Source of the DNA: Burkholderiales bacterium
Lineage (GTDB): Bacteria > Pseudomonadota > Gammaproteobacteria > Burkholderiales > Burkholderiaceae_C
Direction: 5' to 3'
DNA length: 64,000 bases
NCBI GenBank assembly: GCA_016213325.1
Contig: JACRAY010000016.1
Coordinates: forward strand, 62,001-126,000
Both the position numbers and the translations under genes were made by a program. Every line of letters starts with the position of its first letter. Within the stretch, counting starts at the first letter, position 1. Under the pieces are notes generated by a model. That model was not told where the DNA came from. It searched no databases and saw nothing but the letters and a program-made list of their open reading frames with translations. Shown here piece by piece: positions 33,913 through 43,894 of this stretch.

Positions 33913-35148
33913 TCAGGGTCGGTCGAACTTTTCTGAAGACACGGTCAGGCGTCCATCCTTGCCGAGCTGGACCTTCAGTTCGTTGAAGGTGATGTAGTCC
34001 GAGACCACCCGCCAGCGACCGTCGTACAGCTGCGACAGCCGCGGATAAGGGTTCCCCAGCCGGCGAGTGGGCGTGAAGCTTTCTTCCATGAAACCGAACA
34101 TGTCGCGCGGGATCTGCACGGTTTCCAGGGCCCTCACGAACGAGTCGACGTCCAGCTTCGGGCCCGCCTTCTGAAGCACGCGAATGAACGAGTCCGCGAT
34201 GTGATAGCCGTAGGCTGCATATTCGCTGGGCTCCTCGTTGAAGCGCGTACGGTAGCGGGCCATCCAATGCCGCACCTGCTCGGTCGATGCGTCGGCCGAA
34301 GGGATCTCGGCCATCATGGTCGCGTACAGGCCATCCATCGCCTTGCCGCCCAGGCGCGCGGTGACTCCCGAGTACGCACCCATGGACGTGAGGAAGACGG
34401 GGTTGAAGGCGATTTTGCGCGCATCGCTCACGGATGCCACCGTCTCGCGCAAGATCGTGCCCAGCACTACCAAGTCGCAGCCCGCCGCCTTCAGCCGAGC
34501 CATCTGCGAGGAGAAGTCGGTGGCGCCGCGCTTGTAGTTCGCCTTCTCCACCAGCGCGACCTTCAGGGTGGCGGCGCCGGCTTCGGCGCCGCGCAGCACC
34601 TCGAGGCCGAAGTCGTCGTCCTGGTAGAGAACACAGGGCTTGCTCGCCTTGCGCTCCTGCATGAGGCGTGGCACGGCAATGCGCGTTTGGTCGAAGTAGG
34701 TCGGCATGAACGCCGTCTTCAGGCGGTGCGCGGGTTCAAACATCTCGCGCGCGGCGGCCATTGGATAGAAGTTGATGACGTTCTTCTCGAAGAGCACCGG
34801 CATGGTGGCCACGTTCTGCGCAGTTCCGAGCGTACCCAGAATGGCAAAGACCTTGTCCTGGTTCACCAGCTTCTGCGCCGCCGGAACCGCGCGGCGTGGG
34901 TCGTAAGCGGAGTCTTCGACGACCAGCCGCAACTTGCGCCCGTGCACCCCGCCGAGTTCGTTGAGTTCCTCCATGCGCAGAAGCATGCCCTGTCGCGTCG
35001 GCTTGCCGACAGCTGACACCGGCCCCGACAGGTCGGTGATGCTGCCCACGACGATCTGATTCCTTTCGACGCCCTGCGTCTGGGCCACCGCTCCCAGGCA
35101 CGCGGTGGCGATGACCCAGCCCAGGGCGGTTTTGCTGCACCTCGTCAT
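33913..35148 (-). CDS. branched-chain amino-acid-type ABC transporter substrate-binding protein
   Basis: A 411-residue secreted protein with a signal peptide (CSKTALGWVIATACLGAVAQ) and LivK-type features: IVVGSITDLSGPVSAVGKPT near the N-terminus and the ATDFSSQMARLKAAGCDLVV core. In Burkholderiales this group often imports aromatic acids or ketone-derived acids. No permease or ATPase genes are beside it. The intergenic region upstream carries two short palindromes. Confidence 0.87.
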   Translation of the reverse strand: MTRCSKTALGWVIATACLGAVAQTQGVERNQIVVGSITDLSGPVSAVGKPTRQGMLLRMEELNELGGVHGRKLRLVVEDSAYDPRRAVPAAQKLVNQDKVFAILGTLGTAQNVATMPVLFEKNVINFYPMAAAREMFEPAHRLKTAFMPTYFDQTRIAVPRLMQERKASKPCVLYQDDDFGLEVLRGAEAGAATLKVALVEKANYKRGATDFSSQMARLKAAGCDLVVLGTILRETVASVSDARKIAFNPVFLTSMGAYSGVTARLGGKAMDGLYATMMAEIPSADASTEQVRHWMARYRTRFNEEPSEYAAYGYHIADSFIRVLQKAGPKLDVDSFVRALETVQIPRDMFGFMEESFTPTRRLGNPYPRLSQLYDGRWRVVSDYITFNELKVQLGKDGRLTVSSEKFDRP

Positions 35149-35305
35149 GAATGTCTCCTCAGCGCCAAATGTTGAGTTCCAGTAGGTTGTTCATGGCAGG
35201 ACCCGACTCGGGCGGTCGTGGCCGGCACCGAGCGGTGCACCGTCAGCATCAGCGGGCCCGTGCATCCCATTGAAAACGGTCGTTATGATCGTTAGTCGTC
35301 ATGTG

Positions 35306-35344
35306 ACTGATAATCAGTATTTGTCGATGATTGTCAAAATGACA
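35306..35344. promoter_or_regulatory. two short perfect palindromes upstream of the ABC binding protein
   Basis: ACTGAT-A-ATCAGT lies at 35306-35318 and TGTCA-AAA-TGACA at 35332-35344, centred 26 bp apart in an AT-rich patch about 170 bp upstream of the binding-protein start. They may be operators of that gene. Confidence 0.45.
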
Positions 35345-35401
35345 TTGGCGAAAACCCGATGACAGGCATTGGCTTGGCTCGTGGTGACCTCTATATGGAA
35401 A

Positions 35402-35426
35402 GAGCCCGGCGCGCCACGCCGGGCTC
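35402..35426 (-). terminator. strong GC hairpin, probable terminator reading leftward
   Basis: GAGCCCGGCG and CGCCGGGCTC are a perfect 10-bp stem around five bases. On the minus strand it is followed by TTTCC. It stands 10 bases after the stop of a minus-strand small open frame, which raises the chance that a transcript runs leftward here. No other gene ends nearby. Confidence 0.55.
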
Positions 35427-35436
35427 AGACCTGAAC

Positions 35437-35640
35437 TTACTGAGGGGAACTGCTGCCTCGCGTGCCCACGGAGCAGTTGCAAGTGGCTTCGTAGCACACA
35501 CTGAAGGGCGTGGCTTGGGGCGAGAGGCTGAGAGCCAATGCGCAATTGCGCGTTTCCGATCTCCTTGCGCCTTTCCGATTGCCTCGCCGCACGGCAAAAG
35601 CGGACGATAGCTTGGTCGTCTGATTCGGCATACCTGTCAT
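35437..35640 (-). CDS. possible small cysteine-containing protein
   Basis: A 67-residue frame ending FSVCYEATCNCSVGTRGSS plus a few residues, with three cysteines close together and a hydrophobic ALALSLS just before. It is immediately followed by the hairpin at 35402-35426. There is no convincing ribosome site for the ATG at 35640, so a later non-ATG start is possible. Family unknown. Confidence 0.2.
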   Translation of the reverse strand: MTGMPNQTTKLSSAFAVRRGNRKGARRSETRNCALALSLSPQATPFSVCYEATCNCSVGTRGSSSPQ

Positions 35641-35653
35641 AGAGGAAATCTTC

Positions 35654-36814
35654 GTGATCACAAGCGCCACCGCCCTCGGCTTCGATGCCGATCGGCTTTC
35701 ACTGCTTCCTGCGGCCATCACGGCCGACATCCGCGCCGCCAAGTTTGACGGCGCGGTCGTTCTCGTTGCCCGGCGTGGCGAAGTCGTGCTGCACGAAGCG
35801 ATCGGTCATGCTGACCGCGCCGCGGAAAAACCGATGCAGCGCGATGCCGTCTTCTTCACTTTCTCCATCCTCAAGCAGTTGAGCAACGCCGCCGTGCTGC
35901 AGCGCATCGACCGCGGTGAGATCGCCTTCACGACGCAGGTCCGCGACGTGATTCCCGAGTACGGCGTCAAAGGCAAGGAAACGACGACCATCGCCGACCT
36001 GCTGCTGCATACCGCCGGCCTGCCGCTGGGCGTGCCGCCACTGCCGCCCGAACAGCTGGGCGACATCCAGGCCGTCACCGCCTACGCCTGCAATCTGGTG
36101 CCCGAGGTCGTGCCGGGAACTGCGGTCCGGTACTCGGCCATGATCGGCCACAGTGTGCTCGCCGAGATCGTGCGTCGCCTCGACGGTGGCCGACGCGCCT
36201 TCCGTCAGATTGTTGCCGACGGGCTGCTGAAGCCGCTGCGCATGGCCGACACGAGCATCGGCGGACGCGCAGATCTTGCCGCGCGCCGCGTTCCCGTCGT
36301 CGCCCGCGACCGTAGGCCGGGATTGTTCGATGCGGAGGCCCTGGAAGGGGTGGGTGCGTTCATGCAGGAAGGCTTCGAGATGCCGGCAGGCGGGGGCTTG
36401 ACCACTGCGGCTGACTGGTTCCGCTTCGCCGAAGCGTGCCGACGTGGAGGCGAACTCGACGGCGCGCGCATCCTCAGCCCCGCTGTGCTGCGCCGCGCCA
36501 CCACCAATGCCACCGGCGACATGACGAACAGTCTTTGGGACTACGCGCACGGCATGCGCGGCTGGCCGCCGATCCCGGCTTACCACGGGCTGGGTTTCTA
36601 CCTGCGCGGGGAAGGTGTCTTCCCGCACGCCTTCGGTCAGCTCGCCTCGCCCGGCACCTACGGCGGCATCGGCGCGGGCTCGACCTGCTTCTGGGTCGAC
36701 CCCCAGCACGAGCTGACCTACGTCTTCCTGTCCTCGGGTCTGATGGAGGACAGCTACAGCTGGGAGCGCCATCAGCGCTATGCCGACCTCGTGCAATCGG
36801 CGCTTGTCGAGTGA
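35654..36814 (+). CDS. serine hydrolase of the beta-lactamase/esterase (class C-like) family
   Basis: A 386-residue enzyme with the SxxK motif SILK within FTFSILKQLS (residues about 70-80), the Tyr motif as RYSAMIGH and a C-terminal GGIGAGSTCF region. Such proteins are usually esterases or peptidases; here ester or lactone hydrolysis is possible. The start is GTG at 35654 after AGAGGA. There is no signal peptide, so it should be cytoplasmic. Confidence 0.82.
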   Translation: MITSATALGFDADRLSLLPAAITADIRAAKFDGAVVLVARRGEVVLHEAIGHADRAAEKPMQRDAVFFTFSILKQLSNAAVLQRIDRGEIAFTTQVRDVIPEYGVKGKETTTIADLLLHTAGLPLGVPPLPPEQLGDIQAVTAYACNLVPEVVPGTAVRYSAMIGHSVLAEIVRRLDGGRRAFRQIVADGLLKPLRMADTSIGGRADLAARRVPVVARDRRPGLFDAEALEGVGAFMQEGFEMPAGGGLTTAADWFRFAEACRRGGELDGARILSPAVLRRATTNATGDMTNSLWDYAHGMRGWPPIPAYHGLGFYLRGEGVFPHAFGQLASPGTYGGIGAGSTCFWVDPQHELTYVFLSSGLMEDSYSWERHQRYADLVQSALVE

Positions 36815-36837
36815 ATGGCAGGGTCGGCATGTTGCAG

Positions 36838-37017
36838 CGCCATCGCAGTGAAGCGGGCATGGAACGTCGATGGGCTGATGCCGGCGTCACGCGCGAGGGC
36901 CGACAGGTCGCGGCCTGCGGCGAAGTCGGTTTGCAGGCGCTGGATGCGATTCCAGATTTGGAGCGGCCTCACCCCGGGCGCCCCTCTGACTACCGGGCTG
37001 GCGCTGGTCCATGCCAA
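36838..37017 (-). pseudogene. AraC-type regulator fragment
   Basis: The minus strand reads LQTDFAAGRDLSALARDAGI followed by SPSTFHARFTAM, the first helix-turn-helix of an AraC protein. The rest of the DNA-binding domain and the sensor domain are missing. It sits downstream of the serine hydrolase. The remaining bases between 36815 and 37172 hold nothing else I can support. Confidence 0.5.
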
Positions 37018-37172
37018 GCAGCCGCCCGTGCGCTACTTGGGCTGCGGACTGCTGGAGATCGCGCGCACCGAGTACGGGCAGCGCCTGCAGACTGGGCCGA
37101 ACAGTCCGACGCGGCCGACGCGGCGCAGCGCGTCGCAGACGCCCACTGAACGCCAATCTTAAGGAGAACAGC

Positions 37173-37643
37173 ATGATGGACACCACCCCCGCCGATTTCC
37201 GCCGCCTGGTCGCGCAGGTCACCGCGCGGCTCGAGGGCCGGCCGCTCGATGCCGGCCTGCAGGCCTGGTTGAACGACCAGATCGGCCCCGAAAGCGAGCT
37301 GTACCAACAGCTGAAGGCCGCCTGCGAGACCGGCGCCCGCGCCGGGTGGCTCTGCACCCAGACGAACGGCCGGGTGCGCTTCAGTCGGATCTTCGAGCCC
37401 GCAGTGGACCTGCACGGCTTCTCGGTCGACGTGGTCGAAATGAACGACGTAGCTGGGCGGCGCCATGAGCACCCTACCGGAGAGATCGACTTGGTGATGC
37501 CGCAGGAAGGCGACGCGCGCTTCGATGGCCATCCCGCCGGCTGGGTCGTCTACGGCCCGGGCACCGCGCACTCGCCGACGACGACAGGCGGCCGCTTGCT
37601 GGTGATGTACCTGCTGCCGCAGGGCGAGATCCGGTTCACCTGA
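37173..37643 (+). CDS. DUF4863 family protein (4-hydroxylaminobenzoate lyase-like)
   Basis: A 156-residue cupin-like protein of the DUF4863 group, which includes PnbB, 4-hydroxylaminobenzoate lyase. Landmarks are GWLCTQTNGRVRFSRIF, HEHPTGEIDLVMP and AGWVVYGPGTAHSPT. Family members also occur in box (benzoyl-CoA) clusters with unknown role; a frameshifted paralogue stands in the box cluster here (59849-60330). AAGGAG precedes ATG 37173. Confidence 0.82.
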   Translation: MMDTTPADFRRLVAQVTARLEGRPLDAGLQAWLNDQIGPESELYQQLKAACETGARAGWLCTQTNGRVRFSRIFEPAVDLHGFSVDVVEMNDVAGRRHEHPTGEIDLVMPQEGDARFDGHPAGWVVYGPGTAHSPTTTGGRLLVMYLLPQGEIRFT

Positions 37644-37980
37644 ACGGGAAGATCTGACGTGCAGCCCGGGCAGATGTGCTTCATCACGTGAAAGCCAGCA
37701 GGGCACCTGGCTCGCTGTCGGCGCGGAAGACCTCAATCATGTGCGCTCCAGCCGAGAGCTGACTCGTGCGCTCGATCGTTCGGTCCCGACGGCCGACCCT
37801 CAGAAGAGGCCACATCCATGGTGTTCCGAGACAGTTGCTCACTTTCGGTCGGCGTCAGCGCCCCTCCGAAAGGAGCATTTCATCTCGAGACCGCAGCATA
37901 CGCACGCCGGCATCTCGCCCCGTGCGCCTGAACTGACCCACGCGCACCGTGATCTGGATGTCCCCGTTGCGTGCGACACA
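37644..37980. other. intergenic region without recognisable gene
   Basis: These 337 bases separate the DUF4863 gene from the convergent end of the meta-cleavage operon. I see no supported gene and no clear terminator. Confidence 0.4.
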
Positions 37981-39027
37981 CTACGAGCTCGCGAAGCCTG
38001 CGCTGTTCGCAGGCACCGCGCCGCGCACCTTGAGAAGATCCAGCGCCACGTCCACGATCATGTCCTCCTGTCCGCCAACCATGCGCCGTCGCCCGAGCTC
38101 CACGAGAATGTCTATCGTCTTCAGACCGTACTTGCGCGCCGCAGCTTCCGCATGGCGCAGGAAACTCGAATAGACGCCCGCGTAGCCAAGTGCAAGCGTC
38201 TCACGGTCGACGCGAACCGGGCGATCCTGCAAGGGGCGCACGATGTCGTCTGCTGCGTCCATCAGTTTAAACACGTCCGTGCCGTGATCCCAGCCAATGC
38301 GATCGGCTGCCGCGACGAACACTTCGAGTGGCGCGTTCCCCGCGCCGGCACCCATGCCTGCGAGGCTGGCGTCGACGCGGTCGCACCCTTCTTCAACGGC
38401 GACGATCGAATTCGCGACACCAAGGCTCAAGTTGTGGTGAGCATGGATGCCGGTGAGCGTTTCGGCTTTGAGCACGTACTTGAGCGCGCGAAAGCGCTCG
38501 CGAACGTCGCTCATGTTCAGTGCACCGCCGGAATCGACCACGTAGATGCAAGTAGCGCCGTAGCTTTCCATGAGTTTGGCTTGTCGTGCCAGCTCAATCG
38601 GGGTCGTCATATGGCTCATCATCAGGAATCCGACGGTGTCCATCCCGAGCGTGCGTGCATACTCGATGTGCTGCTTGCTCACGTCCGCTTCCGTGCAATG
38701 CGTGGCGACGCGCACGACGCGTGCACCGGCGTCGTAGGCTGCTCTCAGGTCGTGGACCGTGCCGATCCCAGGCAGCAGCAGAGTCGCCACCTGCGCACGC
38801 TTGACGACGCTTGCTACCGCCTCGATCCACTCGAGATCGGTATGCGCGCCGAACCCGTAGTTGAAGCTTCCACCCTGCAGTCCATCGCCGTGCGCGACTT
38901 CGATCGAATCGACGCCCGCGTCATCCAGCGCGTGCGCGATCTTGCGGACCTGGGCGACGCTGTACTGATGGCGCACCGCGTGGCTGCCGTCACGCAACGT
39001 GACATCCGAAATGTAGATCTTCTTCAT
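37981..39027 (-). CDS. 4-hydroxy-2-oxovalerate aldolase
   Basis: A 348-residue DmpG/BphI/MhpE-type class II aldolase that cleaves 4-hydroxy-2-oxovalerate to pyruvate and acetaldehyde. [15 protein letters not shown] at the N-terminus holds the catalytic arginine and metal aspartate, and [15 protein letters not shown] holds the metal histidines. It is coupled to the acetaldehyde dehydrogenase gene (ATGA), with which the enzyme normally forms a channelling complex. Confidence 0.93.
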   Translation of the reverse strand: MKKIYISDVTLRDGSHAVRHQYSVAQVRKIAHALDDAGVDSIEVAHGDGLQGGSFNYGFGAHTDLEWIEAVASVVKRAQVATLLLPGIGTVHDLRAAYDAGARVVRVATHCTEADVSKQHIEYARTLGMDTVGFLMMSHMTTPIELARQAKLMESYGATCIYVVDSGGALNMSDVRERFRALKYVLKAETLTGIHAHHNLSLGVANSIVAVEEGCDRVDASLAGMGAGAGNAPLEVFVAAADRIGWDHGTDVFKLMDAADDIVRPLQDRPVRVDRETLALGYAGVYSSFLRHAEAAARKYGLKTIDILVELGRRRMVGGQEDMIVDVALDLLKVRGAVPANSAGFASS

Positions 39028-40166
39028 GCGGTTGCTCCCGTCGCCAGGATGCGTGCCGCAATGCGCTCCGCCGTCGCCAGCGCCGCACTCGTCATGATGT
39101 CCAGGTTGCCCGCATAGGCAGGCAGATAGTGCGCGGCGCCTTCGACCTCCAGGAAGATGGAGGTCTTCAGTCCGGACACGCGCCCGACACCCGGCACATT
39201 CAGCGCCTCGACCCGATCGAACTGCACCTGCTGCTTGAGGCGATATCCCGGCACGTAGCGGCGCACGGCGGCGACGGTCTCTTCGATGCTGGCTGCGACC
39301 GCCGCTTCGTCAGCGATTTCGCTGAGCGTATACACCGTGTCGCGCATGATGAGCGGTGGCTCCGCGGGATTCAGGATGATGATGGCTTTGCCCTTGGCCG
39401 CGCCCCCGACGACCTCGATCGCCTTCGATGTGGTCTCGGTGAACTCGTCGATGTTGGCACGCGTACCTGGACCCGCACTCTTGCTCGAGATCGAGGCAAC
39501 AATTTCAGCGTAGTGCACTTTGGCGACCCGGCTCACGGCAGCCACCATCGGAATGGTGGCCTGTCCGCCGCACGTCACCATATTGACGTTTCGCGCGTCA
39601 AGATGATCGGCCCCGTTCACGACGGGAATGCAGTATGGGCCGATTGCGGCCGGCGTGAGATCCACGCAGCGGATGCCGGCCTTGAGTGTGCGCAGAATCG
39701 CATCATTCTTGACGTGCGCAGCTGCGGATGTCGCGTCGAAGACGATGTCGATGTCGTCGAACACCGGCAGCCGCGTCAGGCCATCCACGCCTTCGTGCGT
39801 CGAGACCACCCCCAGCCGCGCGGCGCGAGCCAGGCCGTCAGACGCAGCATCGATGCCGACCATCGCGCCCATCTCGACATGCTCGCCGTGGCGCAGGATC
39901 TTGATCATCAAGTCCGTTCCGATGTTGCCGCTGCCGACGATCGCAGCTTTCAGTTTTCGTTCAGTCAATCTTTGCCCCCCGCTGGGTGCTGACTTGGGAA
40001 CGCCGCCTACGCCCCAGTGCGCCCCGGGCACCTCCTGCAGGATGACGCGGATGGACTCGCGCGGCGCGCCGGTGGCTTCAACGGCGGCTTCGGTCAGCCT
40101 ATGGATCAGCGCGGTCTTCATGTCCGTGCTGCGACCTTCGATCATCGTGACCTGGATCAATGGCAT
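39024..40166 (-). CDS. in-frame fusion of 4-oxalocrotonate tautomerase and acylating acetaldehyde dehydrogenase
   Basis: A 380-residue frame. Residues 1-60 are a 4-oxalocrotonate tautomerase ([12 protein letters not shown] with Pro directly after Met, [16 protein letters not shown]). After a linker ([10 protein letters not shown]), residues about 67-380 are a DmpF/MhpF acetaldehyde dehydrogenase with [14 protein letters not shown], the catalytic cysteine in [11 protein letters not shown] and [15 protein letters not shown]. No stop separates them. ATG 40166 gives the catalytic N-terminal proline; ATG 40178 overlaps the previous stop but would bury it. TTG at 39968, after a GGGGGG stretch, could start a separate 314-residue dehydrogenase, the usual size. 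Confidence 0.85.
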   Translation of the reverse strand: MPLIQVTMIEGRSTDMKTALIHRLTEAAVEATGAPRESIRVILQEVPGAHWGVGGVPKSAPSGGQRLTERKLKAAIVGSGNIGTDLMIKILRHGEHVEMGAMVGIDAASDGLARAARLGVVSTHEGVDGLTRLPVFDDIDIVFDATSAAAHVKNDAILRTLKAGIRCVDLTPAAIGPYCIPVVNGADHLDARNVNMVTCGGQATIPMVAAVSRVAKVHYAEIVASISSKSAGPGTRANIDEFTETTSKAIEVVGGAAKGKAIIILNPAEPPLIMRDTVYTLSEIADEAAVAASIEETVAAVRRYVPGYRLKQQVQFDRVEALNVPGVGRVSGLKTSIFLEVEGAAHYLPAYAGNLDIMTSAALATAERIAARILATGATA

Positions 40167-40174
40167 TGCGTTTC

Positions 40175-40948
40175 TCATTCAGTGGTATGGAACTCGACTC
40201 GGCCGAGCCCCTGCATTTCCAGCAAAACGTGTTGACCAGGCTTCAATGGCTCGGCCGCCGTGGCGCCGCCGGCCATCACGATCCAGCCGGCCTGCAGCGG
40301 TTCATAGGCAGCGGCGCTGAGCCGAGCGGCGGCCACGAGCGAGCGCAGCGGATGGCCGAGGATGCCGGCGGTGCTACCGACCTGGCGGGCGCTGCCGTTG
40401 ACGGACATCACCAGACCCAGATTGGAGAAGTCGCGGTCCGGCGCGCACCACGGGCCAATCACATACCCCGATGACGAGGCGTTGTCCGCGACCACGTCGC
40501 CCAGCGTGAACTTGAAGTCTTCGAAACGTGAGTCGATGATCTCCAGCGCCGGCGCGATCGCGGCCACTGCATCGAGCGCCTCCGGAAAGCTCACAAGCGC
40601 ATGCAGCGGTTTCTTCAGCAGGAAGGCCAGCTCCGGCTCGACACGCGGATGCACGAATCGTCCTAGGGACATCGGAGCGCCATCGGCTTGCGCCATCGCG
40701 TCCGTCAGTCGACCCCAGATCATGTCGTGAACGCCCATCTGGGCCATCTTGGCGCGGCTGGTGAAGCCCATCTTCACGCCGGTGCGGCATTCGCCCCGCT
40801 GGATGCGGCGTGCGATCGATGCGGCCTGTACCGCGTAGGCGTCCTCTTCGCGCAGTTCTTCCGCTTCGGCGAACTGCGAAATTGCCTGTGCGCGGTGTGC
40901 CGCCGTGTCGACGCGCTCGGCCAGGGCGGCGATGCGTTCCTCATTCAT
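40175..40948 (-). CDS. 4-oxalocrotonate decarboxylase
   Basis: A 257-residue DmpH/XylI-like enzyme that decarboxylates 2-oxo-3-hexenedioate. It has [29 protein letters not shown] and [20 protein letters not shown], which fit the decarboxylase branch better than the hydratase branch. It is coupled to the hydratase gene by ATGA; the two enzymes form a complex in known pathways. Confidence 0.88.
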   Translation of the reverse strand: MNEERIAALAERVDTAAHRAQAISQFAEAEELREEDAYAVQAASIARRIQRGECRTGVKMGFTSRAKMAQMGVHDMIWGRLTDAMAQADGAPMSLGRFVHPRVEPELAFLLKKPLHALVSFPEALDAVAAIAPALEIIDSRFEDFKFTLGDVVADNASSSGYVIGPWCAPDRDFSNLGLVMSVNGSARQVGSTAGILGHPLRSLVAAARLSAAAYEPLQAGWIVMAGGATAAEPLKPGQHVLLEMQGLGRVEFHTTE

Positions 40949-41739
40949 TGCTGCTTCTCCTCGAACACCGCACGCACTGATCCCATGCCGCCGATACGTG
41001 CCTCGAACGCGTCGCCGGGGCGAACGGGCACCATCGGGCCCAACGCGCCCGTCAACACGACATCGCCAGCCTTGAGGCCGCGGCCGAGCGCGGCCATCTT
41101 GTTGGCGAGCCAGAGCGCCGCGTTCAGCGGGTGACCGAGGCATGCGGCACCCGCGCCGAGGGAGACCTGCTCGCCCGCACGCTCCATGACCATCCCGGCC
41201 AACCGCAGGTCCAGGCCGTTCAGGCTGACGGGCGTGTTGCCGAGAACGAAGGCGCTGCTGGAGGCGTTGTCAGCCACCGTGTCAACGAATCGGATATTCC
41301 AGTTCTCGATGCGGCTGCCCACAATTTCGATGGCAGGCAATGCGAAGGCTACTGCACGCAGTAGCTGCGCCGACGTGATACCCGGCTCCGCAAGGTCACG
41401 CTCCATGACCAGCGCCACTTCTGCTTCGACCTTCGGCTGCATCAGGCGCGACCAGCTCACCGGCTCACCGTCAGCGACGGACATGTCGGCGAACAGCATC
41501 CCGTAATCGGGCTGATCGACCCCGAGCTGCTGCTGAACCGAACGAGCGGTGAGGCCGATTTTTCGGCCCACGAGGCGCGCACCCGCCTCGAGCCGCCGCT
41601 CGGTGTTGTGCTCCTGTATCGCGTAGGCGTCTTCTCCCGTCATCCCGGGGAAGCTCTCGCGCAGTGGTGCGATGCCCTCGCCCGCTTCGGCGGCGTTCCA
41701 CAACAGGTTCGCCGCCAGTTCAATCTCTCGCGCATTCAT
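40945..41739 (-). CDS. 2-oxopent-4-enoate hydratase
   Basis: A 264-residue MhpD/DmpE/XylJ-type hydratase. [30 protein letters not shown] and [17 protein letters not shown] are nearly those of E. coli MhpD as I remember it. It adds water to 2-hydroxypentadienoate to give 4-hydroxy-2-oxovalerate. Its ATG overlaps the stop of the semialdehyde dehydrogenase (ATGA). Confidence 0.92.
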   Translation of the reverse strand: MNAREIELAANLLWNAAEAGEGIAPLRESFPGMTGEDAYAIQEHNTERRLEAGARLVGRKIGLTARSVQQQLGVDQPDYGMLFADMSVADGEPVSWSRLMQPKVEAEVALVMERDLAEPGITSAQLLRAVAFALPAIEIVGSRIENWNIRFVDTVADNASSSAFVLGNTPVSLNGLDLRLAGMVMERAGEQVSLGAGAACLGHPLNAALWLANKMAALGRGLKAGDVVLTGALGPMVPVRPGDAFEARIGGMGSVRAVFEEKQQ

Positions 41740-43202
41740 TCAGTTGCTCCATTGAACTTGATGCACACGTTCGACAGCTCGGTGTAGAACTCGAGCGAGT
41801 GCACACCGCCTTCCCGTCCGATTCCCGAGGAACCCGATCCGCCGAAGGCCGTGCGCAAGTCCCGCAGGAACCATGTGTTAACCCACACCACGCCGACTTT
41901 CAGCGCGCTGGCAAAGCGGTGGGCGCGGTCGATGTCTCGCGTGTACACGGACGCCGCCAAGCCGTAACGCGTGTCGTTCGCCATGCGCAGGGCCTCGGCC
42001 TCCGTGTCGAACGGGATCACCGCGCAGCAGGGCCCGAAGATTTCCTCGCGCGCCGTCCGCGACTGGTGCGACAGGCCCGTCCACACGGTCGGCTCTATCC
42101 ACGCACCTTGCTTCAGGTCGCGGGGCATCTGCGGAACGCCGCCGCCGCACACGACGGTGGCGCCTTCTTCCCTCGCCAGCGCGTAGTAGCCCAGCACCTT
42201 TTGCTGGTGCTCCGCCGAGATCAGCGGCCCGAAGTTCGCATTGGCGTCGTCCGGGCGTCCGGGCTTGAGGCGGCTCGCTGCGTCGGCCAGTTTCGCGACG
42301 ACGGTTTCGAAGATTGGGCGCTGGACATACACGCGCTCCGTCCCCAGGCACACCTGTCCGGTGTTTTCGAACACCGAGCGGGTGAGGCCCGCGATCGTGG
42401 CGTCGAGGTCGGAGTCCGCAAAGACGACGGCGGGGTTTTTGCCGCCGAGTTCCATGGACACCGGCTTGATGCCGGCTGCGGACGCTCGCATGATCGCAGC
42501 GCCGGTGCGAGTTTCGCCCGTGAACGTAATTGCATCGATGTCCGGGTGCGTGGTGAGGAACTCCCCCGCCGAGCCTGGGCCGAAGCCGTGCACCACGTTG
42601 TAGACTCCCTTGGGCACGCCGACGGCATTCATGACTTCGCCCATGAGTGCGGCCGTAGCGGGCGTTTCTTCGGACGGCTTGACCACGACCGTGTTGCCGC
42701 AAGCGAGAGCCGGCCCGACTTTCCAGGTCATGAGCAGTAGCGGCAGGTTCCACGGGCAGATCACCGCGACGACCCCCTTGGGGCGGCGCAGCGCGTAGTT
42801 CAGCGCCGGCTTGCCGTCCGGGGCGTGGCTGGTAAACGCCTCGGTGGGCACGTTGCGCACGGCGTCGGCGAACACGCGAAAGTTCGCGGCGCCGCGCGGA
42901 ATGTCCAGATGCGAAGCAAGCGAACGAGGCTTGCCGGTATCGGCGACCTCGGCGGCAAGGAAGTCCTCTGCGCGACGATCGATCTCGGCCGCCACGGCGT
43001 ACAGCAGGTCGCAGCGTTGGGCGAGCTTGAGCGACCCCCACGGGCCGGCCAACGCTGCGCGGGCAGCGCGAACTGCGTCGTCCACGCCCTCGCGCGACGC
43101 TTCGCTGACGTGGGTGATCAGCGATCCGTCGACAGGGTTGATGTCATTGAAAATGCGGCCGCCGCCCTCGCGGTACTGGCCGTCGATGAAATTGAGTATC
43201 AC
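41736..43202 (-). CDS. 2-hydroxymuconic semialdehyde dehydrogenase
   Basis: A 488-residue aldehyde dehydrogenase of the DmpC/XylG type. It has [20 protein letters not shown], the catalytic glutamate in [14 protein letters not shown] and the catalytic cysteine in [14 protein letters not shown]. The start is GTG at 43202, overlapping the previous stop (GTGA); the longer frame adds unrelated residues. It oxidises the meta-cleavage product of catechols to 2-hydroxymuconate. Confidence 0.92.
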   Translation of the reverse strand: MILNFIDGQYREGGGRIFNDINPVDGSLITHVSEASREGVDDAVRAARAALAGPWGSLKLAQRCDLLYAVAAEIDRRAEDFLAAEVADTGKPRSLASHLDIPRGAANFRVFADAVRNVPTEAFTSHAPDGKPALNYALRRPKGVVAVICPWNLPLLLMTWKVGPALACGNTVVVKPSEETPATAALMGEVMNAVGVPKGVYNVVHGFGPGSAGEFLTTHPDIDAITFTGETRTGAAIMRASAAGIKPVSMELGGKNPAVVFADSDLDATIAGLTRSVFENTGQVCLGTERVYVQRPIFETVVAKLADAASRLKPGRPDDANANFGPLISAEHQQKVLGYYALAREEGATVVCGGGVPQMPRDLKQGAWIEPTVWTGLSHQSRTAREEIFGPCCAVIPFDTEAEALRMANDTRYGLAASVYTRDIDRAHRFASALKVGVVWVNTWFLRDLRTAFGGSGSSGIGREGGVHSLEFYTELSNVCIKFNGATE

Positions 43203-43894
43203 GGGTGTGGGTCCTGCACTTGAAGTTCGGGGTCGCCCGCGGTGAGGTATTCCCACATGCGTTCGAAGATGCCGCCGCTGCTCGTTGCCCGAAGATCACG
43301 CTCGGAAGGCTCGAGAACGGTGGAGATTTGTTCCAGCCCAGCGCCGCGCACCGTCAGTTCCAGCCGCGCCGCATCCTCCAGGTACCACGTGAGTGAGACG
43401 GCTTGCTCCAGCGAGTCGGCCGCGACAATCGCACCATTGCCGCGCATGACAATCGCATTCGCCTCGCCCATCGCCTTGATGACGGCGATGGCACGGTCGT
43501 CGTCGCGTACCAGTTGCGGGTCATCCCACAGTGCGGCGCCAGCGCCGAAGTAGCACCCCATTCCGTGCCGGGCCGAGGGTGTCAGGCGCGCGGTGCCCAG
43601 TGCCATCAGAGCGGGCGGCATAGAGCGCGCGACCGCCTGCACTTCCGGGCGGCGGCGATAGATTTGCTGATGGAGGCGAACCTCGCCCAGCACTCCGGGC
43701 GGAAGTGGACCTTCGACAGGCACCACCTGGCCTGGTTCACCCACTCCGATCAGCCCCATCGGCCGTGGTGCGCACACGAGGAACCGCTCGCCGTCCAACC
43801 GCAGGCTGCAGTGCCCGTACGCGTGAGCGAGCCCATGCCGCCCGAGCGCACGCGCCGCAACGCGTAGACGCCGTTGGTCGGCCTGCGACGGCAT
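43199..43894 (-). CDS. class II aldolase/adducin-like protein in meta-cleavage operon
   Basis: A 231-residue class II aldolase-fold protein (LGRHGLAHAYGHCSLRL, then VMRGNGAIVAADSLEQAV). Compared with the family, the usual HTH zinc motif reads VARSMPPALMALG, and the final histidine is replaced in MRGNGAI, so metal binding looks impaired or altered. It is overlapped with both neighbours. Homologues occur in catechol and vanillate pathways as putative decarboxylases; its role here is not clear. Confidence 0.75.
   Translation of the reverse strand: MPSQADQRRLRVAARALGRHGLAHAYGHCSLRLDGERFLVCAPRPMGLIGVGEPGQVVPVEGPLPPGVLGEVRLHQQIYRRRPEVQAVARSMPPALMALGTARLTPSARHGMGCYFGAGAALWDDPQLVRDDDRAIAVIKAMGEANAIVMRGNGAIVAADSLEQAVSLTWYLEDAARLELTVRGAGLEQISTVLEPSERDLRATSSGGIFERMWEYLTAGDPELQVQDPHP

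Noticed and set aside
36436-37149. Long plus-strand frame overlapping the serine hydrolase end
   Set aside because: Arg-rich shadow of the hydrolase reading frame; the part after 36815 gives no recognisable protein.
37800-37880. Short match (NTMDV) to the cupin gene end at 32283-32400
   Set aside because: Only five residues agree and neighbouring residues do not, so chance is sufficient.
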